From Alphaproteobacteria bacterium (GTDB lineage Bacteria; Pseudomonadota; Alphaproteobacteria; UBA6615): a DNA stretch of 5,202 nucleotides. A program made the translations under genes and the position numbers. This document shows positions 1-5,202 of this stretch, in pieces. The notes under the pieces were generated by a model. That model did no database searches. It had not been told where the DNA came from and saw only the letters and a list, made by a program, of their open reading frames with translations. How positions within the stretch are numbered: the stretch's first letter is position 1; each line of letters begins with the position of its first letter. The stretch covers positions 1 to 5,202 of the forward strand of contig JAURLR010000158.1 in assembly GCA_030831135.1 (NCBI GenBank). Reading direction: 5' to 3'.

Positions 1-1868
1 CCTTTGTAGCCGATTTCATAGGAGATCAGCGTCTCTTCGTCGAAAGAGTCTACGCCCGGCGCGATGGTGCCCAGATTGAAGCCGCCGGAACGGTAACCCG
101 TCGATATCGAACCGTACACGAAGCCACCATTTTGCAGCGTGTAATCCAGCCGAATCAGGCCGCTGAGATTGTTCCAGTCCATCTTGGACTGGCCGATATC
201 ACCGGTATTGAGCGGATAGGCGATGCTGTTACCAAGCGCCTTGTGGGTCTCAGATTCGATCACGCCGTAATCCGGAACACCGTCACCGGTGACATCACCA
301 ATCGGAATCGCGCCGAAATCTTCCCTCATCGGAACCATTCCCCATACTACTTCCCTGCCATCCTTCTCGTCGTAGGAGTAGCGCGCGCCAATGGTCAGGT
401 TGAGGCTGTCGGAGACATCGTAATCAATCTGACCGTACGCGGCATAGGACTCGGACTCGAGATTGGTATCGAACCAGAAAACACGATTCTTCGGGTCACC
501 CTGGTAGTCGGGAAACCCGAATCCGCCCAGCACGAGCTGGCTCATCAGCGCTCCTGGCAGCGTCACCAGGGGAAAACGCGGGCCATAGGTTGGGCTGGCC
601 AGAGCCAGGGTTACGAATTCGGTATCCCAATTCAATGAAGTCGAGAAAATCGGGTCGACCGCGTTTGCAAAGTCGTAGTAAAGCCGCTCTTCAGACTCGA
701 AGTAGAACAGCCCGGCAATGAAATTGGTCTTGCCATCAAAGTTGGAAATGAACTGCAACTCCTGTGTCATTTGTTCGACATCGGAGGTGATGTTATTCAC
801 GGAGCTCGACCGCGTGGACGAAGACCAGTCCACGTCACCCGCGGAGTTCCGCAGGAAATCGGACCACCCCGCGATCCACTTGATATCGACATTGCCGGCG
901 GAAAACAGGTTGGTCATGACGATGTTGTCGTAGTCTTCATCCAGTAGGTTCGCAAAATCCTGGCTGGTCCTGCTCTCGTCCAATACCGCGGGATTTTCCT
1001 GGTCCCAGCCCCAGGTATGGTTGATCGTGATAGCCCCCGGATAGACCCGCGTTTCGGTCAGGTAAGGGTTCAGCTGATATCTTGAGCTTGGCCGCCCATC
1101 ACGTCGGTGGGCGAAGAACCTCAGATCCGTTTGCCAACTGTCAGTCCAGTTGGCGCGAAAAGTCGTGTCGAGCGTCCCGTCGTCAAGCTCGTCAACATCT
1201 GGTCCGACATCGTTTTTCTGCAACCCGTCGCGATTGATCTGTGAGGCCGAAATACGCCATGCGAACCGCTCTCCCAGAGGGATATTCAACATGCCCTGGA
1301 ATACGCCGTAGCCTTCGTTGCCCAACTCGACATTGACTTCACCCTCGAACTCCTGCTGTGGCTTCTTGCTGATGATGTTGATGGCACCGCCTGCCGTGTT
1401 GCGGCCATACAGCGTGCCCTGCGGCCCGCGCAAAACTTCGATGCGTTCCACGTCGAAGAAGTTGTTTACCGTGTAGGGGCCCACACCCCGCACATAGTAT
1501 CCATCCATGTAGGTCCCCACAGCCGGGTCGATCCCTAATGCGAGACTGTCGATACCCACGCCGCGGATCGTGATTCGCTCGCTGGAGCTGATGGAAAGCC
1601 CCGGCGTGTTGGCGCTCAGATCATCCAGGTTCTGAATGCCGAATTCCTGGAGTTTCTCCGAAGAAAAAGCGCTGATGGAAATGCCTGTGTCCATCAGTGT
1701 GGTTTCACGCTTGGTGGCTGTAACGATCACCTCTTCCAGAACGAGGCCACTTTCCTGGGCCACGACCGGAAGGTGCGCCGCGACGCCGCCAACAAGAGCC
1801 AAACAGAGCATCGGCGTGCGCACGGCTCTGCCTGGAACATGATTGGAATTCCGACTGAATACTCTCAT
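1..1868 (-). CDS. TonB-dependent outer-membrane receptor, C-terminus cut by the window edge
   Basis: Energised uptake of a ligand across the outer membrane, driven by TonB-ExbBD. The frame is open from the ATG at 1868 to the left edge, giving 622 complete codons. A typical family member has about 750-850 residues, so the last barrel strands are probably missing. Residues 1-37 look like a signal peptide: Arg-rich start, hydrophobic stretch 20-36, likely cleavage at VVA|QE. The TonB box region is EEVIVTA at 45-51. The plug domain follows, with the conserved RGPQGTLYGRNTAGGAINII at 147-166. The rest is beta-barrel, including the conserved YRSGGFN at 592-598. The start is supported by GGAGG four bases upstream. 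An acidic D525/D529/D533 motif lies in the barrel region and may be an outer loop. The EEVIVTATKRE style is typical of catabolic receptors in marine Gammaproteobacteria and sphingomonads rather than of well-studied siderophore receptors. The ligand is unknown; the neighbouring MFS, SDR and CoA ligase suggest an organic carbon source. The family call is very secure. Confidence 0.96.
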   Translation of the reverse strand, partial: MRVFSRNSNHVPGRAVRTPMLCLALVGGVAAHLPVVAQESGLVLEEVIVTATKRETTLMDTGISISAFSSEKLQEFGIQNLDDLSANTPGLSISSSERITIRGVGIDSLALGIDPAVGTYMDGYYVRGVGPYTVNNFFDVERIEVLRGPQGTLYGRNTAGGAINIISKKPQQEFEGEVNVELGNEGYGVFQGMLNIPLGERFAWRISASQINRDGLQKNDVGPDVDELDDGTLDTTFRANWTDSWQTDLRFFAHRRDGRPSSRYQLNPYLTETRVYPGAITINHTWGWDQENPAVLDESRTSQDFANLLDEDYDNIVMTNLFSAGNVDIKWIAGWSDFLRNSAGDVDWSSSTRSSSVNNITSDVEQMTQELQFISNFDGKTNFIAGLFYFESEERLYYDFANAVDPIFSTSLNWDTEFVTLALASPTYGPRFPLVTLPGALMSQLVLGGFGFPDYQGDPKNRVFWFDTNLESESYAAYGQIDYDVSDSLNLTIGARYSYDEKDGREVVWGMVPMREDFGAIPIGDVTGDGVPDYGVIESETHKALGNSIAYPLNTGDIGQSKMDWNNLSGLIRLDYTLQNGGFVYGSISTGYRSGGFNLGTIAPGVDSFDEETLISYEIGYK

Positions 1869-1872
1869 GGTT

Positions 1873-1877
1873 CCTCC
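1873..1877 (-). promoter_or_regulatory. Shine-Dalgarno site of the TonB receptor gene
   Basis: The minus strand reads GGTGGAGGAACC directly before the ATG at 1868. GGAGG lies four bases from the start codon, which is slightly close but strong, and it fixes the start just ahead of a good signal peptide. Confidence 0.75.
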
Positions 1878-1929
1878 ACCTGGGTGCAAACTGGCGCTCC
1901 TCTTCATCGCGGGTGCGCTCAGGAAAATT

Positions 1930-1946
1930 GAACATACAGTATGTTC
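1930..1946. promoter_or_regulatory. Perfect 8+1+8 palindrome, probable operator of the TonB receptor gene
   Basis: The plus strand reads GAACATACAGTATGTTC: arms GAACATAC and GTATGTTC are exact reverse complements around one central base. It lies 62 bases upstream of the receptor start and covers the predicted -10 box. Size and symmetry fit the operator of a dimeric helix-turn-helix repressor such as a TetR-family protein; the regulator family is inference. A related, less perfect site lies at the MFS promoter (3620-3636). Confidence 0.6.
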
Positions 1947-1959
1947 CAATATCGATCAA
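1931..1959 (-). promoter_or_regulatory. Candidate sigma-70 promoter of the TonB receptor gene
   Basis: On the minus strand, TTGATC (1954-1959; four of six match TTGACA) is followed after exactly 17 bases by TATGTT (1931-1936; four of six match TATAAT). Transcription would start near 1924, leaving a leader of about 55 bases before the ATG at 1868. The -10 box lies inside a perfect palindrome, so the promoter is probably controlled by a bound repressor. The boxes were chosen by eye and are only moderate matches. Confidence 0.5.
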
Positions 1960-2093
1960 GTATTTTTATTAGATATCAGGGATTACCCGCAGGCAAACGC
2001 CCGCCGCTTCATCGACGACAGTGATGGCGGAATGCGCGCCACCGGCGCATGGACTTTCAGGGCGCGAGAGAGCCCCGGCTGGCAATGGTGACT

Positions 2094-2114
2094 CCGGTGC
2101 CCGGCGGGCACCGG
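2094..2114 (-). terminator. Strong hairpin just after the MFS stop codon, possible terminator without a U-tract
   Basis: Arms CCGGTGCCC (2094-2102) and GGGCACCGG (2106-2114) pair perfectly over 9 bp with a 3-base loop. The hairpin begins six bases after the MFS stop codon (2121-2123, TAG). No run of T follows on the minus strand, so it is not a classical intrinsic terminator. It may block 3' exonucleases, assist termination, or separate the MFS transcript from the receptor promoter further on. The fold is seen directly; its function is inference. Confidence 0.5.
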
Positions 2115-2120
2115 CATGCC

Positions 2121-3545
2121 CTATTTTTGCCTTTCTGCAAGCGCCCGCAGATTATCTTCATGTTTATCGCGGTCGATGCTGTACAGGTTGATGCTGGCAA
2201 TCATCAACATCCAGATGACAAACAGGGTCGGGGCGTAATAAAGGCCCAGGCGGAACACCGCCTCGTCCGGGACCTGGCCGGGTGCGATACCCTTTGGAAA
2301 TTGCGCAACGGTCAACACCGCTGATGCCGCCAGCACACCGAATCCCTGAACCGCTTTCCGGGCGAAGGTAGTTGCCGCAAACAAAACGCCTTCAGAGCGA
2401 CGGGCAGTTCTGATCTCACTGGCTTCCACGAGGTCAGCCATCATCGAACTGGTCAGAATGGACAGGGTGATCACCAGCGTAACTTCAGAAACCACGGCAA
2501 ACCAGATAATCGGAAACAGCGCGGGGTCACCATTTTCTGGCATCAATCCGAGCAGGCGCAGTACAACGGGTGCCGGCGCGATCGTGAACGCAACGATACC
2601 GACGAGGATCGCACCCCGTTTTTTGCCGATACGATGCGAAAGCATGGGCGCCAAAAACAGTGCGATGAAGGCTGAAAGGATGATGGAAAACGAAATGATG
2701 GAGATCTGATCGGTACTGAATTCCCAAAAATATCCGCTGATATAAAAAGAAAGCCCGGCCGATAAACCTGCCGCAACCGCCCCGAACAATGCGGCCAGGA
2801 AAAGCGCCAGAAACGACCTGTCCGCCAGGGTCTGGTAGATCTCGTAAAAAATACGTTTCAGGCTCATGGCCACCTTGGGCGGTGCAGGCTTGAAGTATGG
2901 AATCTGACTGTGCGTACCCACGGCAGTGACCAGGATGGAGATCAGAATCAACAGGGACGCGACAATCCCATAGGTTGTATATCCCTGCCTATTCAACAGA
3001 CCATTCGTGATCGCTTCGGTGGGCACCAGAAAAGCCGCCAGGGCAATGGTTGCCATGATTGTGCCGCCCGTCCAGCCGAAAAAGTATCGATAGCTGAACA
3101 ACGAAGTTCGCTCGTCGTAGTCTCCCGTCAGTTCAGCCGAAAGAGCTGAACTCGGCACTTCAAAGAGCGTAATCAAGACCCGGATCAGGATGGACAGAAG
3201 CAGTACATATGGGAACAGTTCGTTGCCGGTGAGCCCGGCGGGCGGTGCCCACAAGAGAAAATAGCAGATCGCGACCGGCACTGCCGAAGCATACATCCAC
3301 GGATGCCGCCGGCCCCATCGTGAATGCGTGTTGTCACTCAGATAGCCGACAACCGGATCGGAAAAAGCATCGAACAGCAAGGCAATCAGAAGCGCCAAAC
3401 CCACCAATGGTGCGTCCACACCCATTACCTGCGAGTAGAAAATCAACAGGAAATAATCGAAGCCATTGTTCTTCACCCCGAATGCAACGGCACCGAAGCC
3501 GTAAGCAAGCTTGGTTGAAAATTTCAGGTGCCTTTCTGATGTCAT
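2121..3545 (-). CDS. MFS transporter of the GPH (MelB-like, MFS_2) cation symporter family
   Basis: Inner-membrane secondary transporter of 474 residues, full length for the family, with about 12 hydrophobic segments. The GPH signature is clear: DAFSDPVVGYLSDNT at 59-73, then SRWGRRHPW at 75-83. D59 and D63 match the cation-site aspartates D55 and D59 of MelB (from memory of that protein). The cytoplasmic loop motif HRIGKKRG is at 304-311. K397, in FARKAVQ, aligns with the conserved helix XI lysine. The positions of MelB's two sugar-binding aspartates appear to be N26 and E129, so a simple melibiose-like sugar is doubtful. Such proteins often sit beside TonB receptors and acyl-CoA enzymes in catabolic clusters. 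The start is the ATG at 3545, preceded by GGAGGT six bases upstream; the in-frame GTG at 3572 lacks such a site and would place the ribosome site inside the gene. Fold and family are secure, substrate unknown. Confidence 0.94.
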   Translation of the reverse strand: MTSERHLKFSTKLAYGFGAVAFGVKNNGFDYFLLIFYSQVMGVDAPLVGLALLIALLFDAFSDPVVGYLSDNTHSRWGRRHPWMYASAVPVAICYFLLWAPPAGLTGNELFPYVLLLSILIRVLITLFEVPSSALSAELTGDYDERTSLFSYRYFFGWTGGTIMATIALAAFLVPTEAITNGLLNRQGYTTYGIVASLLILISILVTAVGTHSQIPYFKPAPPKVAMSLKRIFYEIYQTLADRSFLALFLAALFGAVAAGLSAGLSFYISGYFWEFSTDQISIISFSIILSAFIALFLAPMLSHRIGKKRGAILVGIVAFTIAPAPVVLRLLGLMPENGDPALFPIIWFAVVSEVTLVITLSILTSSMMADLVEASEIRTARRSEGVLFAATTFARKAVQGFGVLAASAVLTVAQFPKGIAPGQVPDEAVFRLGLYYAPTLFVIWMLMIASINLYSIDRDKHEDNLRALAERQK

Positions 3546-3551
3546 CGTGTG

Positions 3552-3557
3552 ACCTCC
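3552..3557 (-). promoter_or_regulatory. Shine-Dalgarno site that fixes the MFS start
   Basis: GGAGGT on the minus strand lies six bases before the ATG at 3545. This favours that ATG over the upstream in-frame GTG at 3572, which would add nine residues (MTVRFGGHT) not expected in the family. Confidence 0.8.
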
Positions 3558-3619
3558 GAATCTCACTGTCACACCGATGACAGGTACCAGCGCACGGTGA
3601 CAGATAAATTGAACTTTGG

Positions 3620-3646
3620 GTATGTACTATACATTCAAGGTATGTT
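3620..3646. promoter_or_regulatory. Imperfect palindrome plus extra half-site, possible operator of the MFS gene
   Basis: The plus strand at 3620-3636 reads GTATGTACTATACATTC; six of eight arm pairs match around position 3628. Its reverse complement agrees with the receptor operator at 1930-1946 in 11 of 17 positions. A further half-site, GTATGTT, lies at 3640-3646 and equals the first seven bases of one receptor operator arm. The palindrome covers the predicted -10 box. A shared regulator is inference. Confidence 0.4.
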
Positions 3647-3655
3647 TTCATGCAA
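3626..3655 (-). promoter_or_regulatory. Candidate promoter of the MFS gene
   Basis: On the minus strand, TATAGT (3626-3631) matches TATAAT at five of six bases. A weak TTGCAT (3650-3655; three of six) lies 18 bases upstream. Transcription would start near 3619, giving a leader of about 75 bases. The -10 box sits inside an imperfect palindrome, as at the TonB receptor promoter. This suggests the MFS gene can be transcribed independently of the SDR gene upstream. Confidence 0.42.
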
Positions 3656-3919
3656 AGGCCATTATTTGAACGGCCACGACATCAACCCTGATCGACGCAT
3701 TTCTGGCGCCACAAGCAAGAACTCACACCCTGCGGAGTCGCCGGTGAAAGAAGGCCAGTGATACTCCTCGTTTCAGATTGTTTTGCTGGGCCGAAGTAAC
3801 GGCCCGCACCGGCTGGGCGATCGATCTCTGCCTTCCCGCGCTGCCCCCGTTGATCGCACCGTTGCTCAGCGCGCAATTACTGCTTTGGCTCAGCTGGCGG
3901 TTCGTCTTTTGGTTGCCGG

Positions 3920-4693
3920 TCAGCCCGCCGATGCGACCATGCCGCCATCGAGCACCAGCGTTTGCCCGACTACCCAGGCCGCCGCCCGCGAAGAAAGGTA
4001 AATTGCAGTGCCGGCGATATCCTCGGCTTCGCCCAGCCGCCCCCTTGGAATGCGCCTCAGCATTTTCTGTTCAAACTGATCCAGCAGGCCAGCGGTCATC
4101 TTGCTGGGGAAGAAACCCGGTGCAATGCCATTGACGTTGATATGATCCGCGGCCAGGTCGGATGCCAGGTGGCGGGTCAGGTGAATGACCGCGGCTTTGC
4201 TGCTGGAGTAAGCGTAAGTGGGCATTCCGGGATTTGCCAGCCCATTGATCGAAGCAATGTTTATCACCCGCGCGGGGTCCTCGGCGCTGCCCGCAGCACG
4301 CAGCGCCGGAAGCATTTGCTGGGTCAGAAAGAACAACGATTTGAGATTCAGGTTCAGGACCTTGTCCCAGCCGCTTTCCGGGTACTCATCGACAGGCGCC
4401 CCCCAGGTTGCCCCGGCATTGTTCACGAGGATGTCCACCCTGTCCTCTCGCTCTCGAATTTCACGGGCAAACGCCGCAACACCGTCCAGGCTGGAAAGGT
4501 CAGACTGGATGGCGATGCAATCGCCATGTTCCGAAAGCTGCCGTGCCGTCGCTTCGAGTTCTCCGAGTTTTCTCGATGTGATGTAGGTTCGCGCGCCATG
4601 CTGCAGGAACCCGCTGGCAATCATGCGGCCGATCCCCCTGGATCCACCGGTGACAACGGCCACTTTTCCGGCTATTGAAAACAAGTTTTCCAT
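3920..4693 (-). CDS. Short-chain dehydrogenase/reductase, RhlG-like (classical SDR)
   Basis: NAD(P)-dependent oxidoreductase acting on a hydroxyl or keto group, 257 residues, a usual length for classical SDRs. A Rossmann fold starts with TGGSRGIG at 15-22. R19 and R41 hint at NADP(H). NNAG is at 91-94 and the catalytic tetrad is N116, S148, Y162 and K166 (YSSSK). It resembles Pseudomonas RhlG, a beta-ketoacyl reductase, through GDCIAI at 57-62, DLSS at 65-68, NNAGATWGA, YPESGW at 104-109, SAEDPARVINI at 136-146 and HINVNGIAPGFFPSKMT; this comparison is from memory. RhlG-like enzymes also occur in degradation clusters, so the substrate may be a hydroxy- or ketoacyl-CoA or another alcohol. The ATG at 4693 is chosen because GGGTGA lies seven bases upstream. 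The ATG at 4708 (five residues longer) remains possible; the TTG at 4720 is unlikely. It lies 68 bases after the CoA ligase, probably in one operon. Confidence 0.93.
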   Translation of the reverse strand: MENLFSIAGKVAVVTGGSRGIGRMIASGFLQHGARTYITSRKLGELEATARQLSEHGDCIAIQSDLSSLDGVAAFAREIREREDRVDILVNNAGATWGAPVDEYPESGWDKVLNLNLKSLFFLTQQMLPALRAAGSAEDPARVINIASINGLANPGMPTYAYSSSKAAVIHLTRHLASDLAADHINVNGIAPGFFPSKMTAGLLDQFEQKMLRRIPRGRLGEAEDIAGTAIYLSSRAAAWVVGQTLVLDGGMVASAG

Positions 4694-4700
4694 TTGTATG

Positions 4701-4706
4701 TCACCC
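4701..4706 (-). promoter_or_regulatory. Probable Shine-Dalgarno site of the SDR gene
   Basis: GGGTGA on the minus strand lies seven bases before the ATG at 4693. It is only a moderate match to the anti-SD sequence. No comparable site is placed correctly for the ATG at 4708, where GAAGG lies about 17 bases away. Confidence 0.5.
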
Positions 4707-4761
4707 ATTTCGAAGTTCAAAAACGACCTTCAGCACTTTCATTTCCTGCAACCTGGTTCGA

Positions 4762-5202
4762 TCATCCTTTGCCGAGTTGTTCGGCCCGCTCGGCGCGAAG
4801 TTTTTTCTTGTCGATTTTTCCGGAGGCGATCCGCGGCAGCTGCTCCTCCTGGCACCAGAGATGCACGGGAATCTTGAAAGCGGCCAACCGCTCGCGCAGA
4901 AATTCCCGCACCGTGCCGACATCCAGTTCCACGCCACCACTGGTCTTGACGACTGCGCCTACACTTTCGCCCAGGCGTTGATCGGGCAGGCCAAAGACGG
5001 CTGCTTCTTCAATTTCGGGATGCGAGTACAGGGCTTCCTCGACCTCGAGACAACTGATGTTTTCGCCGCCGCGGATGATGATGTCCTTGAGGCGGTCCAC
5101 GATATAGACAAACCCATCGGCGTCGATATAGCCGACATCACCGGTGTGGCACCAGCCGTCCGTGAAGGTCGCCGATGTCGCTTCCGGCCGATTCAGATAG
5201 CC
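4762..5202 (-). CDS. Acyl-CoA synthetase (AMP-forming, ANL superfamily), N-terminal part beyond the window edge
   Basis: Activates a carboxylic acid with ATP and CoA through an acyl-adenylate. The frame is open from the right edge to the TGA at 4762-4764, giving 146 visible residues of a protein that usually has about 500-560. The following numbers count from the first visible residue. GYLNRPEAT opens the stretch, WCHTGDVGYIDADGF is at 17-31 (A7-type motif), the domain hinge is DRLKDIIIRGGENIS at 36-50 (A8), and the catalytic A10 lysine is K129 in LPRIASGKID. The C-terminal domain is thus complete and looks active. The short version starting at the GTG at 5100 is not the real start, because conserved motifs extend upstream of it. 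The acyl substrate cannot be told, since the binding pocket lies in the missing N-terminal domain. It could be a medium or long fatty acid, an aromatic acid or a steroid or terpenoid side chain. It probably begins the transcript unit with the SDR. Confidence 0.93.
   Translation of the reverse strand, partial: GYLNRPEATSATFTDGWCHTGDVGYIDADGFVYIVDRLKDIIIRGGENISCLEVEEALYSHPEIEEAAVFGLPDQRLGESVGAVVKTSGGVELDVGTVREFLRERLAAFKIPVHLWCQEEQLPRIASGKIDKKKLRAERAEQLGKG

Larger units (their letters stand above)
3546..3919. other. 374-base intergenic region between the SDR and MFS genes
   Basis: No convincing gene is seen here on either strand. The MFS-proximal end holds the ribosome site, candidate promoter and operator-like repeats. 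At 3788-3805 a 6-bp stem (GGGCCG / CGGCCC) with a 6-base loop lies about 115 bases after the SDR stop, with no U-tract on the minus strand; it could contribute to ending the SDR transcript, but this is weak. The short open frames here encode low-complexity or charged peptides with no recognisable motif and no good ribosome site. Confidence 0.6.

Noticed and set aside
132..638. 168-codon plus-strand open frame opposite the TonB receptor
   Set aside because: It lies antisense to a clear receptor gene with conserved motifs, has no ribosome site and shows no recognisable domain.
1705..1959. 84-codon minus-strand frame across the TonB receptor start
   Set aside because: It overlaps the receptor gene and its promoter in another frame and is Arg/Ser-rich without any recognisable domain.
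2032..2050. Short inverted repeat ATGCGC / GCGCAT upstream of the receptor promoter
   Set aside because: Only 6 bp with a 7-base loop in GC-rich sequence; such repeats are expected by chance and no promoter element overlaps it.
3546..3572. Nine-residue N-terminal extension of the MFS protein from the GTG at 3572
   Set aside because: The GGAGGT ribosome site lies inside this extension and points to the ATG at 3545, where the family's usual N-terminus begins.
3682..3876. 64-codon minus-strand open frame in the SDR-MFS gap
   Set aside because: No conserved motif, no convincing ribosome site, and an Arg/Gln-rich composition typical of chance frames.
3962..4678. 238-codon plus-strand open frame opposite the SDR
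   Set aside because: It is long because of the GC-rich antisense frame of a well-supported SDR; its product shows no family motif.
4701..4742. Tiny 13-codon minus-strand frame (MKVLKVVFELRNG) between the CoA ligase and the SDR, ending within the SDR ribosome site
   Set aside because: A translational-coupling leader is conceivable, but the AGGA is too close to its ATG and it is also the tail of a chance frame through the CoA ligase gene.

Overview
The window carries four genes, all on the minus strand, so transcription runs from high to low coordinates. The two outer genes are cut by the window edges. In order of transcription they are: the C-terminal part of an acyl-CoA synthetase (AMP-forming, ANL superfamily), a RhlG-like short-chain dehydrogenase/reductase (SDR), a GPH/MelB-type MFS symporter, and a TonB-dependent outer-membrane receptor that runs off the left edge. 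No RNA genes, insertion sequences, CRISPR arrays or phage genes were seen.

Organism: a TonB-dependent receptor means a Gram-negative bacterium. The receptor's N-terminus (signal peptide followed by EEVIVTATKRE) is the style common in marine Gammaproteobacteria (Halieaceae/Spongiibacteraceae-like) and in sphingomonads. Base composition looks moderately GC-rich, by eye only. The lineage is an inference and cannot be fixed from this window.

Layout: 4762-5202 is the acyl-CoA synthetase C-terminus. After 68 bases comes the SDR (3920-4693), probably in the same transcript. A 374-base non-coding gap (3546-3919) follows; it holds a candidate promoter and an operator-like palindrome for the MFS gene (2121-3545). 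A strong hairpin sits just after the MFS stop. A second promoter with a perfect 8+1+8 palindrome over its -10 box then precedes the TonB receptor (start 1868).

How the genes may work together (inference): the receptor would carry a scarce, probably hydrophobic or bulky organic molecule across the outer membrane, the MFS protein would take it or a derivative across the inner membrane, and the SDR and CoA ligase would oxidise a hydroxyl and activate a carboxylate. This is the usual shape of a catabolic island for steroids, terpenoids, aromatics or similar carbon sources. The substrate is not revealed by the sequence. Related palindromes at both transport promoters suggest one shared regulator, whose gene is not in the window.
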